A DNA stretch of 64,000 bases, from positions 36,022 to 100,021 of the forward strand of contig NZ_JAIFZM010000013.1 in the NCBI RefSeq assembly GCF_022095695.1, written 5' to 3'. This document shows positions 51,987 to 60,611 of the stretch, in pieces. The stretch comes from Oceanobacillus jordanicus. Lineage in GTDB: Bacteria > Bacillota > Bacilli > Bacillales > Amphibacillaceae. The notes below the pieces were generated by a model, which had not been told where the DNA came from, did not search any database, and saw nothing but the letters and a program-made list of their open reading frames with translations. A program made the position numbers and the translations under genes. Numbering within the stretch: position 1 is the first letter of the stretch; every line of letters starts with the position of its first letter.

Positions 51987-52020
51987 TTAGAAAAACTCGC
52001 ATTCGCTGGTCCTTTAGCGA
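51987..52020. repeat. partial copy of the dispersed repeat
   Basis: TTAGAAAAACTCGCATTCGC followed by AGCGAA: the hairpin half of the repeats at 14435 and 16349, truncated after about 34 bp. It sits inside the yhf operon between yhfS and yhfX. Confidence 0.65.
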
Positions 52021-52041
52021 AACCTTAAAGCCTCCTTGATG

Positions 52042-53166
52042 CTAGTTACAGGACTGGATTGCCTCGTCTATAATTTGTAATACTGTATTTGCGCCAGATT
52101 TCATTGGGTTTATACGCAAACCATATTCTTTAAGTCTTGGTTGTGCTTCTATAAAACTTCCAGAGACACGATAAACCATGGGTATAATTTCATATTTTGA
52201 TTCTGCGCCTACAGGATGCGTTGCAGCTCCTAATTCATTGCTTTTTCTAATTACTTCCTGTGCAATCGGTTCTTTCAATTCTACAATGACATTTTTGGAT
52301 TGCGCATTCGTCATATAGGCTGCTTCTATTCCTTCTATCGCGCCTTCATTAAGCCTCCAGCACACTGCCTCAACCTGCTCATTTTGAGTAGCCAGCGAAA
52401 CGGGTGCAAATGTCATCATTCGCAGAAGTTCCATTGCTTCGTAGCCTTGAACTTGGCCACCGCCAGAATAGTTTCGTTGTTGTAATACGTTAACTGCTTC
52501 TGCTTTCCCAACGATGATCCCTACTCCCTCTGGTCCCAACAATTTAAAGCCACTAAATGTAGAATAATCTGCTCCATATTCCACACCAATTCCATAAGCC
52601 TTCATTGCACAGTAGTTATCATCTACCACCACGGGAAGATCTGGTCTAGTCTGTTTTACTATGGAGATTACCTCTTTTAAATTGTATGTGTCAGTTGGCT
52701 GCTGGCGCGCATGCTGCACATAGAAAACGCGGCAATCTTGGTCGTTTTTCACTGCTTCCGCAATAGCTTCCAAATCGTTGTAGTCAACAGCTTTCGTTTT
52801 CAAACCAAGAATGCGTAGTGTATCTTTTGTCGTCGTGTAAACTGGTGCCGTATGAATAAACATGCTATCACCAGGGTCCATTAATGTACTTAGGATGATA
52901 CGTATTGCGCCAGTTCCAGCCCCCCGGACCAATGCCGCTTTTTCTGTATTAAAGAAATCGGCCAATACACGTTCTACCCGTTCGGTTTGCTCTGGTTTTT
53001 TAAAACGGGGGGCGACCCCAAGATCACCCATTGATAAAAATTGATCCCCAGTGAAATGAGCACTCATTTTATCTACTAGTTTAAATTGCAATGCTTGTGC
53101 TTCTAGAATAGATAGTGTCGGTAGGACGGAATCTGCGTATTTTAATTTAGTTGTATCATAGACCAT
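52042..53166 (-). CDS. yhfS: YhfS-type fold-I PLP enzyme
   Basis: 374 residues related to class V aminotransferases and cysteine/methionine gamma-lyase-like enzymes. PLP-fold features are LVRGAGTGAIRIIL near residue 80, VVVDDNYCAMKAYG near residue 175, and the Schiff-base lysine in YSTFSGFKLLGPEG near residue 208. It is the counterpart of E. coli YhfS. The reaction is unknown; the pairing with a second PLP enzyme and a phosphotriesterase-like hydrolase suggests breakdown of an amino-acid-containing compound. It starts 3 nt after php. Confidence 0.87.
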   Translation of the reverse strand: MVYDTTKLKYADSVLPTLSILEAQALQFKLVDKMSAHFTGDQFLSMGDLGVAPRFKKPEQTERVERVLADFFNTEKAALVRGAGTGAIRIILSTLMDPGDSMFIHTAPVYTTTKDTLRILGLKTKAVDYNDLEAIAEAVKNDQDCRVFYVQHARQQPTDTYNLKEVISIVKQTRPDLPVVVDDNYCAMKAYGIGVEYGADYSTFSGFKLLGPEGVGIIVGKAEAVNVLQQRNYSGGGQVQGYEAMELLRMMTFAPVSLATQNEQVEAVCWRLNEGAIEGIEAAYMTNAQSKNVIVELKEPIAQEVIRKSNELGAATHPVGAESKYEIIPMVYRVSGSFIEAQPRLKEYGLRINPMKSGANTVLQIIDEAIQSCN

Positions 53167-53169
53167 TTA

Positions 53170-54087
53170 TCACATCTCCTTTATTGCAAAAGCATTTGCG
53201 GGATTATTAATAAGCAGATCCATGATCACTTCTTCACTAACACCACGTTTACGGAGTTCTGGAATGAAATCACGTAATACAAGGTCATACCCAGGTCCGT
53301 CATGTTTATGCCAATGGGATTTGCGTGTAAGATCTGCAGATAATAGCACTTGTTTGTGATACCCTAGCTCAATAAAGTCGAGCAGGAAAGCAAGACGCTC
53401 TTCGTTTGGCCGATAATTATTTTTGCCAATCGTATCAAAGCCAATGTATACACCGGATTGTAGAACATCAAGTACTTCTTCTTTATTCGGATTTAAATCC
53501 TGGTGGCCAATAATGATTTGTTCTTTATCGACTCCAAGTCCAAATAACATCTCCACCTGTTTACTTCCAAGTGTGCCAAGTGAGGTGTGAGTAGATACTG
53601 GAAGCCCAGATTCCCTTGCAGCATGCCCTGCGCCTAAGATCAGTTCCTTTTCAATTGGTTTGATCTCATTTACACTTGTGCCAACTTCGCCTATAACGCC
53701 AGGGTAGATGTCTGTTGTCTCTATCCCTTCCTTAATCTCTTTTAAAAAATGTGTTGCAAATTCGTCTCGTCCCCAGTCTGCTGCAAATTCCGGAATGAAC
53801 GGGTCCTTATAAAAGCCCGTACACGTTACGATATGCACTCCCGATTGTTCACTTAATCGCTTAAGACGATTAACATCTCGCCCCATTCCGTCATTGGTAA
53901 GCTCTACCATAGATTTACCTTTCGCTTCATAAAAGAACGATAGCTCTGACAACATTCCTACCTCATCATCTAAAATGGTGTCAGGGTCCCCTTTGATCCT
54001 GGACAAGTCGATTGATAGATGCTCATGTGCGGCACATATACCAAAAGCTCCTTTTTCAATTTTTCCTAATACAGTCTGTATCATCAA
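53170..54087 (-). CDS. php: phosphotriesterase-like hydrolase (Php/YhfV)
   Basis: 305-residue binuclear-metal amidohydrolase of the phosphotriesterase homology protein group. Metal ligands are HEH in CAAHEHLSIDL near residue 21, His in STHTSLGTLG, His in IIGHQDLN, and Asp in LLSADLTRK. The bridging residue is Glu in VIGEVGTSVNEI in place of the carbamylated Lys of true phosphotriesterase, as in E. coli Php. Lactonase or esterase activity is more likely than organophosphate cleavage. Confidence 0.9.
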   Translation of the reverse strand: MMIQTVLGKIEKGAFGICAAHEHLSIDLSRIKGDPDTILDDEVGMLSELSFFYEAKGKSMVELTNDGMGRDVNRLKRLSEQSGVHIVTCTGFYKDPFIPEFAADWGRDEFATHFLKEIKEGIETTDIYPGVIGEVGTSVNEIKPIEKELILGAGHAARESGLPVSTHTSLGTLGSKQVEMLFGLGVDKEQIIIGHQDLNPNKEEVLDVLQSGVYIGFDTIGKNNYRPNEERLAFLLDFIELGYHKQVLLSADLTRKSHWHKHDGPGYDLVLRDFIPELRKRGVSEEVIMDLLINNPANAFAIKEM

Positions 54088-54103
54088 GTAGCCTCCTAGG
54101 TTA

Positions 54104-55396
54104 TTATTGCGGTAATGTCATAATCCCCATTAGCACCAAAATGTTTGCGATAATCCCCACTGCTATGGCGCCGACAGGTCCTACGGCCATCCGTACAATT
54201 GGCCGACCAGCAATTTCATTTAATAGGTAAAAACCAGCTATAAAGAAGAAGCCGAAGCCCGGTGCAATCATATTTGCCGCGTTAGCTCCCCCAATAAGTA
54301 AAGCCACTTCAAGCAATTTCGTCATTGCACTTCGGATATTCTCCCCAGAGTTTCTCACACCCGGATATTTATCTAGGAATCTAGCAATAACACTTAATAG
54401 CATTACTTCGAGGAAGATGACAATCGCACCAACAATGACAGCAATCCACACATTAGGTACAAATAGTCCCACAACGAAAATCAGTGTAAAGCCAACAGGA
54501 CTATAAACCCCTGTCGCAATGGCTGTACTGGCAACAAGCGGGATAAAACCAATCGCTCTTGCAGCTGCTGCAATCCCTGCATCTGCCTGTTTTCCTTCCG
54601 CAAGAAGGCTTAATGAAATGGGATCACCTGCCATAAGCAGCAAATTCGTTGCCCCCGCGATAAGCGCTCCAATAATCATGAAGAATACAACATTTTTCTT
54701 AATTGCTTTTACCTTTTCACTGAAAATAGAAGCAAGATCCACAGAACTGCCTTCTTCTTGTTTTTCCCGCATCGCAAAACCAAACAAGAAGATCATACCA
54801 GCAATCAATGCCATCCCTTCTTGATTAAGCGTAATAGCATTCCCACCAATCGAAAGGAATCCACCTTCGTTCATAAATACAGCAAGCTGCCTAACGAGTG
54901 CCGCTACTAAAAAGGTAAGAATCCCTTTTTTAATCGTAAACTGCATAGCAACCGCTAATGCTGGAAAAGCCATAAAGGTGACAACAACGGGTGTTCCAAC
55001 TTCCCCCATTGGCTCAAGAAAATTCACCGGCAAATGTTCGAATAATTTCACGAAACCTTCCAGGCCTATTAGTAAGCCCCAGCCATATACTGCCCCAATA
55101 GCTGCTGCCAAAGGTGTCCCCCATTTGTTTTTTGGTGTAATGAGTCCAATAATATCAGTACCAAGTAAAATACTGTGGATTAAAATAATACTAGCTGTTA
55201 CTGTAAATGGAATGCCGAAACCAACAACGAGGCCAAAGCTCATTGCAAATGCTGTAAGTCCCAATTCTCTTCGTTTTAACCTGCCTTCAATATGTTCCCC
55301 AACAATTGGTCGTAATCCATCATTGAATACTGCGATATTCAGATTTGCTAGCACCGCTGCCACTGCACCTATTAAAATAACAAAAATCATATCCAC
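54104..55396 (-). CDS. yhfT: YhfT-type membrane transporter
   Basis: 430 residues with about 11-12 membrane helices, corresponding to E. coli YhfT. Features include GLVVGFGIPFTVTASIIL near residue 57 and a central charged loop (REKQEEGSSVDLASIFSEKVK). It is presumed to import the substrate of the yhf pathway; no other transporter is in the operon. It follows yhfU by 22 nt. Confidence 0.85.
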   Translation of the reverse strand: MDMIFVILIGAVAAVLANLNIAVFNDGLRPIVGEHIEGRLKRRELGLTAFAMSFGLVVGFGIPFTVTASIILIHSILLGTDIIGLITPKNKWGTPLAAAIGAVYGWGLLIGLEGFVKLFEHLPVNFLEPMGEVGTPVVVTFMAFPALAVAMQFTIKKGILTFLVAALVRQLAVFMNEGGFLSIGGNAITLNQEGMALIAGMIFLFGFAMREKQEEGSSVDLASIFSEKVKAIKKNVVFFMIIGALIAGATNLLLMAGDPISLSLLAEGKQADAGIAAAARAIGFIPLVASTAIATGVYSPVGFTLIFVVGLFVPNVWIAVIVGAIVIFLEVMLLSVIARFLDKYPGVRNSGENIRSAMTKLLEVALLIGGANAANMIAPGFGFFFIAGFYLLNEIAGRPIVRMAVGPVGAIAVGIIANILVLMGIMTLPQ

Positions 55397-55418
55397 TCTC
55401 TTTTCCCCCTTTTGTTAT

Positions 55419-55778
55419 CTACGCTTTATTTTTTAATGCATTTACAATCATAGGGATTGCCTTTTCCATATGGTCGCCAGTAAACCCGAATGCCTTTTTG
55501 CCGGCATTTACGGCTTCTATTACTTTTTCCTCTTGGGGCTGCTTCCCCGGTATGGAAACGGTTTCACATTGATCCCGGCCAATCATAGCAATAGCCATAG
55601 CTAAAGCTCCCCCGCCGCCAGTGTGACAGGCGCCAACATAATAATCCGCCTGACCGGTTTTGATTGCCATAGCTGCGTCCAAATCAGACTTCACGGATGT
55701 TTCAATACTTGCATCTAATTCTTTAATTAACCCTTCAATTGCCTTCTTTTCTACTTGGCCTCCGATAACAATTTTCAT
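55419..55778 (-). CDS. yhfU: DUF2620 protein (YhfU)
   Basis: 119 residues, DUF2620: MKIVIGGQVEKKAIEGLI, ADYYVGACHTGGGGALAMAI and KAFGFTGDHMEKAIP. Unknown function. The compact fold with a Gly-rich loop recalls PTS IIB-type or glycine-reductase-like small subunits, and its fixed partner is the membrane protein YhfT. It overlaps the upstream gene by 4 nt. Confidence 0.87.
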   Translation of the reverse strand: MKIVIGGQVEKKAIEGLIKELDASIETSVKSDLDAAMAIKTGQADYYVGACHTGGGGALAMAIAMIGRDQCETVSIPGKQPQEEKVIEAVNAGKKAFGFTGDHMEKAIPMIVNALKNKA

Positions 55779-56155
55779 TTTTTATCTCCCCCTTGATTTG
55801 CTTTTATTATGGTAGTATAGTGCATTGATAAAAACGCTTTCTCTTCTTCCGGCAGTGTGTGTCCCCATATCTGTTCAATATTTTTAATGTGATTTTCCGC
55901 AGTGGAATAATAATCTGAATTTCTTACTTCTTTCATAATTTCGGAAGATGGGCCTTCCAACGTCTCACCTTCCCCAATCCGTGTAATTGCGGAAGGCAAA
56001 TGGGTGAAAAGCATCTCCGATTGTTGTAAATCTTCCGTCTTTAATTCTGTTACTAAATAATCAAACGCTCTTACCGTGACTTCGCATGCTGGCTTTGAAA
56101 TAACATTACCTAACGCTAAGATCTGCAACCTATCCTTCAATTGTTCTAGATTCAT
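55775..56155 (-). CDS. yhfY: PRD-domain protein (YhfY-like)
   Basis: 126 residues made of one PTS regulation domain (PRD)-like helical fold, as in E. coli YhfY. It contains FTHLPSAITRIGEGE and HYTTIIKANQG; the His residues in such domains can be phosphorylated. No DNA-binding part is present, so it may modulate the regulator YhfZ or the transporter. The gene is preceded by a perfect palindrome and followed by a 4-nt overlap with yhfU. Confidence 0.8.
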   Translation of the reverse strand: MNLEQLKDRLQILALGNVISKPACEVTVRAFDYLVTELKTEDLQQSEMLFTHLPSAITRIGEGETLEGPSSEIMKEVRNSDYYSTAENHIKNIEQIWGHTLPEEEKAFLSMHYTTIIKANQGGDKK

Positions 56156-56170
56156 TCCTAAACCTCCATT

Positions 56171-56192
56171 AATATACAGTTTTCTGTATATT
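56171..56192. promoter_or_regulatory. palindromic operator before yhfY
   Basis: AATATACAG and CTGTATATT are perfect inverted 9-mers around TTTT, lying between yhfZ and yhfY, 16 nt before the yhfY start. The AATATACA half recurs in the yhfZ promoter region, so YhfZ is the likely binder. It could also form a weak RNA hairpin. Confidence 0.6.
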
Positions 56193-56227
56193 GATTGAAA
56201 AAGAAAAACCGCTATCTCTTTTACTGT

Positions 56228-57160
56228 CTAATAATGCGGCAATTTCTCTTTTCTAACAACCTTCCTTTGTGTTTCCACAATATCCATTATATCTAATTTC
56301 CCTAGATATTTTTTTACATCTGAACGATCCTTTTCAATCAGCACTACTGAACTTGTGGCTTTCTCAGAAATTTCCCTAGCTTTAGGAGAACGAAATGTAC
56401 CGACACCCATATCACCATTCGTGCGGTTTTCATCAGCATTCCACACTGCTGCATCGATATCACCGCTAAGAAGCATATCAAAAAGTTGCATATAATTTAC
56501 CGGAACCAACTCGATTTCAAGTCCTTCACATTCAAGCAACGTTATTTTTGACTGATCTATCGATGTATAATCTACCCCAACCCTCATACCATCTATGACT
56601 CTGTCATTCTGTTTATTAGCAAAGAAAACCTGGTGAGTAGACACATACGTATGGGGACCAAAATTGACTGCTATTTCTAATTTAATGTCTTTCGCTATTT
56701 CCTCTTCTGCTGCTAGCTGTGACATAATGATAAAATCATAGCGGCGAGTTTTTAGTGCATCCAGTCTTTGTTTAGATCCTCTCATATAAGCCAAATTAAT
56801 GTGGTTTATCATGGATTCTGACGCCTCAATCAATCCGGTGGCTAGCCCTTCATATTTTGTAGAATATGGTAGCGGCATCGCTCCTATAAATGATCCGTCT
56901 CCAGCTATTTCCTTTAATAAGTGTACATCTTTTTTAAGCAAGAAAGTACCCATATGACCTCTTGCTTCAAGTTTTATCGCATGAATATTTTCCAATACTT
57001 TAAGGGCACCTTGCACAGTACCATTGCCGATGGAGAACTCCTCCGCAAAATCACTCACCCTGGGAATGCGACTTCCTTCCCTTATATGCAACATTTTGCT
57101 AGCAATTTCTTTTGCCGCCAGCCCATTCTTTGAATATAAACCTTCCAAAATTCTACTCAT
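56228..57160 (-). CDS. yhfZ: YhfZ-type regulator
   Basis: 310 residues: an N-terminal winged helix of GntR character (SRIPRVSDFAEEFSIGNGTVQGALKVLE) joined to a periplasmic-binding-protein-like ligand domain (LLSGDIDAAVWNADENRTNG near the C-terminus). It corresponds to E. coli YhfZ. It is first gene of the operon and presumably its autorepressor, sensing the pathway substrate. GAGG lies 5-6 nt before ATG 57160. Confidence 0.87.
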   Translation of the reverse strand: MSRILEGLYSKNGLAAKEIASKMLHIREGSRIPRVSDFAEEFSIGNGTVQGALKVLENIHAIKLEARGHMGTFLLKKDVHLLKEIAGDGSFIGAMPLPYSTKYEGLATGLIEASESMINHINLAYMRGSKQRLDALKTRRYDFIIMSQLAAEEEIAKDIKLEIAVNFGPHTYVSTHQVFFANKQNDRVIDGMRVGVDYTSIDQSKITLLECEGLEIELVPVNYMQLFDMLLSGDIDAAVWNADENRTNGDMGVGTFRSPKAREISEKATSSVVLIEKDRSDVKKYLGKLDIMDIVETQRKVVRKEKLPHY

Positions 57161-57174
57161 TTTAACCTCACAAG

Positions 57175-57227
57175 TTTACAAAATATTGTATATTGTAAAT
57201 TATAACGTTTTCATAGGTATAGTGCAA
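57175..57227 (-). promoter_or_regulatory. promoter and operator of the yhf-type operon
   Basis: On the minus strand TTGCAC (57222-57227) and TATAAT (57199-57204) are spaced by 17 bp. An inverted repeat TTTACAA...TTGTAAA (57175-57199) containing AATATACA overlaps the transcription start, as expected for a repressor site. Confidence 0.7.
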
Positions 57228-57302
57228 TAAAATAGCTATTTTTTAAAATATATGCACTTGTAACAATCACATATGATACTTATGTTAGTTGACCTTAAAT
57301 TC

Positions 57303-57644
57303 TTACTCCCAGAAACAAACTTGCAACTTATTATTATCCCGGTCATAAAAGTCAAAAAATCTATTATCACCGTCATCTTGAATTCCTGTTACTAAAACAC
57401 CTTTTTCTTGTAATTCCCTATATGTATGCTGAATATCTTTAGTGAAAAAAATAGGGTATGCTTGATTTTCTTTTACTAAATTACTCCCTTCCTCAAGCGT
57501 AAGTGGCACTTCACTGTTTCCAACGGTTAATACTTGGTAATTATCACCCTTATAGTTTATTGTAAACCCTAATTGTTGATACCACGTACTCGATTCTGGG
57601 AGATTACTAACTGTTAAACAGATCGTGTCTATTCTTTCAAACAT
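57303..57644 (-). CDS. VOC (glyoxalase/bleomycin resistance-like) protein
   Basis: 113 residues of the vicinal oxygen chelate fold: FERIDTICLTVSNLPESSTWYQQLGF at the start and DGDNRFFDFYDRDNNKLQVCFWE at the end, with the mid-strand YPIFFTKDIQHTYREL. One metal-ligand position (Glu) may be absent. Members include glyoxalases and resistance proteins, and the role here is unknown. It stands alone between the yhf operon and a DinB-like gene. Confidence 0.85.
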   Translation of the reverse strand: MFERIDTICLTVSNLPESSTWYQQLGFTINYKGDNYQVLTVGNSEVPLTLEEGSNLVKENQAYPIFFTKDIQHTYRELQEKGVLVTGIQDDGDNRFFDFYDRDNNKLQVCFWE

Positions 57645-57701
57645 TTAAACGACCTTCCTCTCTCATCTACTTTTAAATTATATTTAAATTCCCTATGGAA
57701 T

Positions 57702-58166
57702 TTACTCAAACATTAAAATCCTAGGATCCTTATCATAACAGTGTACAAGCATAGCATGTAATTGTCCCCTGTGATGATAAACGTGTGCTAAAATCTCTAA
57801 TAGCCATTCATATCTTGTGTAGGTTACACCCCAATACGAAGTGGTTTTAGATTGGAGTTCCTCTTCTGACAATTTCATATAGTTACTCTTTAACGCTCTA
57901 AAATTTTTTCGCATACCTTTCCTTATAGAATTCAAGTTTTTATATGATACTCCTGAATAGAAATTCCTCATTTCTTCTTCAGATGCTTCATTGGAAATAC
58001 GCCAATCAGCTTCAAAAATAACTGCTAAATGCTCTAATAATTCTCCAACTGAATGTTTGTTAGGCGTCGGTCTTTTTTTCAGATCTTCCTCTTCTAATTG
58101 ATCAATAATTTCAAGCACCGTATTTACAGCTACTTTAATTTGGTTTAGTACATTTACGCAATGCAT
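57702..58166 (-). CDS. DinB-superfamily protein
   Basis: 154 residues of the DinB/YfiT-like four-helix bundle, unrelated to DNA polymerase IV. Putative metal ligands are His in GELLEHLAVIFEADW and the pair in LAHVYHHRGQLHAML. Members bind a divalent metal, and some are thiol transferases. ATG 58166 is preferred with AAGGAG upstream; the frame is open 23 codons further without a site. Confidence 0.82.
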   Translation of the reverse strand: MHCVNVLNQIKVAVNTVLEIIDQLEEEDLKKRPTPNKHSVGELLEHLAVIFEADWRISNEASEEEMRNFYSGVSYKNLNSIRKGMRKNFRALKSNYMKLSEEELQSKTTSYWGVTYTRYEWLLEILAHVYHHRGQLHAMLVHCYDKDPRILMFE

Positions 58167-58204
58167 CACAAGCTCCTTCACTAGGTACAAACATATACAA
58201 AAAA

Positions 58205-58250
58205 ATTTTTTTAAAAGGAGAAGAGACCAAAACATTCTCCTGGTCTCTAT
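58205..58250 (-). terminator. terminator of the serine hydrolase gene
   Basis: On the minus strand AGAGACC and GGTCTCT pair around a 13-nt loop, then TCTCCTTTT. It lies 15 nt after the stop codon. Confidence 0.65.
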
Positions 58251-58264
58251 GCTGAGTGATTTTA

Positions 58265-59281
58265 TCAGATTATTAACTTCTCCAGTTCCTTCAATACTTC
58301 AAACGCACCGTCCGATTCATTTGAGCAAACTACAATACTTATAGAGTTCTCTGGATAGTATACAGAACGGAAGTTACAACCTGGGTCATACCCTATTAGA
58401 ATATGCTTTTTCACTTTCCCTTGGTCCATATCCACATAGCCACCATAGCTGTAATAAAGATCTTCCTCTACTTCTATTTGTGGCTGGAAAAGTTTTTCCG
58501 TCATCTTTTCGGACACTAATCGGTGGTTGAAAAGAGCATCCCAAAAGGTGACCATATCTTCAGCTGTTACAAACGCACCACCATCTGCTCCACCTTTTGC
58601 TGGTACGGAAAATACATTCGTTTTGTAACTGCCATCAGGCTCTTCAATATAACCGAGTGCTGTGTTATCTGGCAGTTTATCCATTTCGAAATAGCCTGAA
58701 TGCATCATTCCTGCCTTTTCAAAAATAAATCGCTCCACATAATCAGTAAATTTCATTTCGCTAATCTGTTCAACAATTAGGCCTAAGAGAATATACCCTG
58801 CATTATTGTAGTGAAATTCACTACTTGGTAAAGACGTCATTTCTCTATTTTGGAACAACGGAAGAAAGTCATGTAGGCTACGTATTGCGTATACTGGATT
58901 GTCTATCCAGAGTTCTTCGTAATCATCCATCTTTTCCTCATCAAAATAGTCCGGGACCCCGGAAGTGTGTGTCAGCAATTGATGAATGTTTACTTCTTTG
59001 CTGTAAGCAGGAAAATCAATAGGCAGGCATTCATGGAGCTTTGTTTGGAAACTTAAAAGTCCCTGCTCAACAAGCTGACAAACTGCGATAGACGTAAAAA
59101 TTTTACAACCTGAAGCAATGCCAAATCGCGTTTGACTGTTATTTTTTATTCGGTCGGAACGGTTTGCATAACCAAAGCTTCCGCTATAATCGATTTCCTT
59201 CTTTTTCGCATGATATACCCCTGAAAAATGCATTTCCTTTTGTAGTAATTGAATTTTACCTTTTACTTCATTAGCATTCAT
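58265..59281 (-). CDS. beta-lactamase-family serine hydrolase
   Basis: 338 residues of the class C beta-lactamase/DD-peptidase-like family. The nucleophile motif SxxK is in RFGIASGCKIFTSIAV (SGCK near residue 57). YxN is in FHYNNAGYILLG, and the third motif region is near HILIGYDPGCNFRSV. No signal peptide is seen, so it is probably a cytoplasmic esterase or peptidase and not a beta-lactamase. It is monocistronic. Confidence 0.85.
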   Translation of the reverse strand: MNANEVKGKIQLLQKEMHFSGVYHAKKKEIDYSGSFGYANRSDRIKNNSQTRFGIASGCKIFTSIAVCQLVEQGLLSFQTKLHECLPIDFPAYSKEVNIHQLLTHTSGVPDYFDEEKMDDYEELWIDNPVYAIRSLHDFLPLFQNREMTSLPSSEFHYNNAGYILLGLIVEQISEMKFTDYVERFIFEKAGMMHSGYFEMDKLPDNTALGYIEEPDGSYKTNVFSVPAKGGADGGAFVTAEDMVTFWDALFNHRLVSEKMTEKLFQPQIEVEEDLYYSYGGYVDMDQGKVKKHILIGYDPGCNFRSVYYPENSISIVVCSNESDGAFEVLKELEKLII

Positions 59282-59435
59282 TTAAATCCCCCTCCATTAT
59301 TTAAGTTTTTATTAGAGAGGGTTAATTAGTACATCCCTCACATTTGAATGGTAATCATCATGTTCATCAACTCCCTACAGATTTAAAATACTCCTTAATA
59401 TATTAGCACATAATTTTGAATATAGTTAAAAAAAT

Positions 59436-59462
59436 AAAAAAAGACTTCATCTGAAGCCTTTC
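59436..59462 (-). terminator. terminator of the Gln-rich protein gene
   Basis: On the minus strand AGGCTTC pairs with GAAGTCT around AGAT (one G-U), followed by a T7 run. Confidence 0.7.
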
Positions 59463-59467
59463 ATTGT

Positions 59468-59743
59468 TTATAATACATCATTGTTATTTTGCTGTGCTTC
59501 TTGTACCTGTTGTCTAATATCATGCAGTTCCTCATATGCTTGCTGGAATTGCGGATTTTCTGTTAACTCAGTGCCTTCATTTGTCTGTAATGCTTGCAAT
59601 GCTTGTTCCGCCTGTATTAATTGCTGCTCAGCTTGTTCAATCAATTTGTTATTCGCACCTTGTGCATCTAAGATTGCCTGTTGTGCGCTTATGATTTGTT
59701 TATGTGCCTGCTGAAGCTTCTGATGAGTACTCTCTTCCACCAC
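59468..59743 (-). CDS. Gln/Ala-rich coiled-coil protein
   Basis: About 91 residues, almost entirely predicted helix with heptad spacing and many Gln, Ala and Glu (AHKQIISAQQAILDAQGANN). I recognise no family; small Gln-rich coiled-coil proteins occur among sporulation and coat-associated proteins, but nothing here proves that. AAAGGGG directly abuts an ATG at 59749, so the GTG at 59743, 6 nt away, is a better start. It has its own terminator. Confidence 0.6.
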   Translation of the reverse strand: MVEESTHQKLQQAHKQIISAQQAILDAQGANNKLIEQAEQQLIQAEQALQALQTNEGTELTENPQFQQAYEELHDIRQQVQEAQQNNNDVL

Positions 59744-59793
59744 ATACATCCCCTTTAATTAATAAGATTAGTTATAGTTTCCCAGAAAATAAC

Positions 59794-60585
59794 CTATTTA
59801 TGTACGAGATGGGGAGAATGTGTATGAATGTAATACGTATCATAAGAACCAATTGACACATAGCCGAGTTTGGTAGCCAATTTAGCTGATTTTAAATTAG
59901 CGGCATCCCAGCTTGGATATTGCCCTCTCTCCAGACAATTCACTATTAAAGCAGCAGCAACACAAGTGGCAAGCCCCTTATTACGGTGGTTATCATCCGT
60001 CACAATCTCTATCTCTATTCCCTCATCATAAATACTGTATGATGCGGCAGCACTTACTACTTTTTCATCAAACAAAATAGCAAAGCCGACCCCTCTTTCC
60101 AGGAAATCTGCAATCGAATCAAATTGCTTAATAAAATCTGGTGACACTTCAAATAAAGAAGGCATGCTTACAATACTTTTGTCTATCTTACGTAATTCAT
60201 ATCCTACAGGTAAATTTCCAGTAAGTTTTCGGAGATAAGTGGAATCCAGATCCTTATGTTCTTTCCGAAAAGCATGGCGCTGAATTCTTTCAGCATTTCC
60301 TTTATGTACTTCCTCAATGAGCATTTTCCATTCATCATTATCGACTATAGCGAGAATGTGTTCCGGCACGTTTTTCAGAAGGGCTTCTACCCCTTCAGCA
60401 GCGGGATTACCGGCAAAAAATGTAAAATCACCTACCATTATTTGTGCAGCCTCTGGATTCTCCCTGTTATTCACCCATGCTTTTCCCATATGTCCTTGCA
60501 AGCAGGAAAGGATAGTGGTGTCCTCCATTCCGGTAAAATATTTAGCAACTTTTTGCTTTATTTCTTGATCGGCCTCGTATACCAT
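59794..60585 (-). CDS. GNAT acetyltransferase
   Basis: 263 residues resembling the Firmicutes GNAT group that includes zwittermicin resistance protein ZmaR. It has an N-terminal extension and a C-terminal GNAT fold with the acetyl-CoA loop DDNHRNKGLATCVAAALI near residue 200 and a final strand AKLATKLGYVSIG. The substrate is unknown. It is second of a two-gene unit, 26 nt after a transglutaminase-like gene. Confidence 0.85.
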   Translation of the reverse strand: MVYEADQEIKQKVAKYFTGMEDTTILSCLQGHMGKAWVNNRENPEAAQIMVGDFTFFAGNPAAEGVEALLKNVPEHILAIVDNDEWKMLIEEVHKGNAERIQRHAFRKEHKDLDSTYLRKLTGNLPVGYELRKIDKSIVSMPSLFEVSPDFIKQFDSIADFLERGVGFAILFDEKVVSAAASYSIYDEGIEIEIVTDDNHRNKGLATCVAAALIVNCLERGQYPSWDAANLKSAKLATKLGYVSIGSYDTYYIHTHSPHLVHK

Positions 60586-60611
60586 GTCTTAACCTTCTCT
60601 CTTTATCTCTA

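Noticed and set aside
57702..58166. DNA polymerase IV (dinB)
   Set aside because: The DinB-superfamily four-helix metal protein shares only the name; it has no polymerase motifs.
59481..59714. Cys-rich 77-aa plus-strand ORF
   Set aside because: It is the complement of Gln/Ala codons of the coiled-coil gene; the Cys content is a codon artefact.
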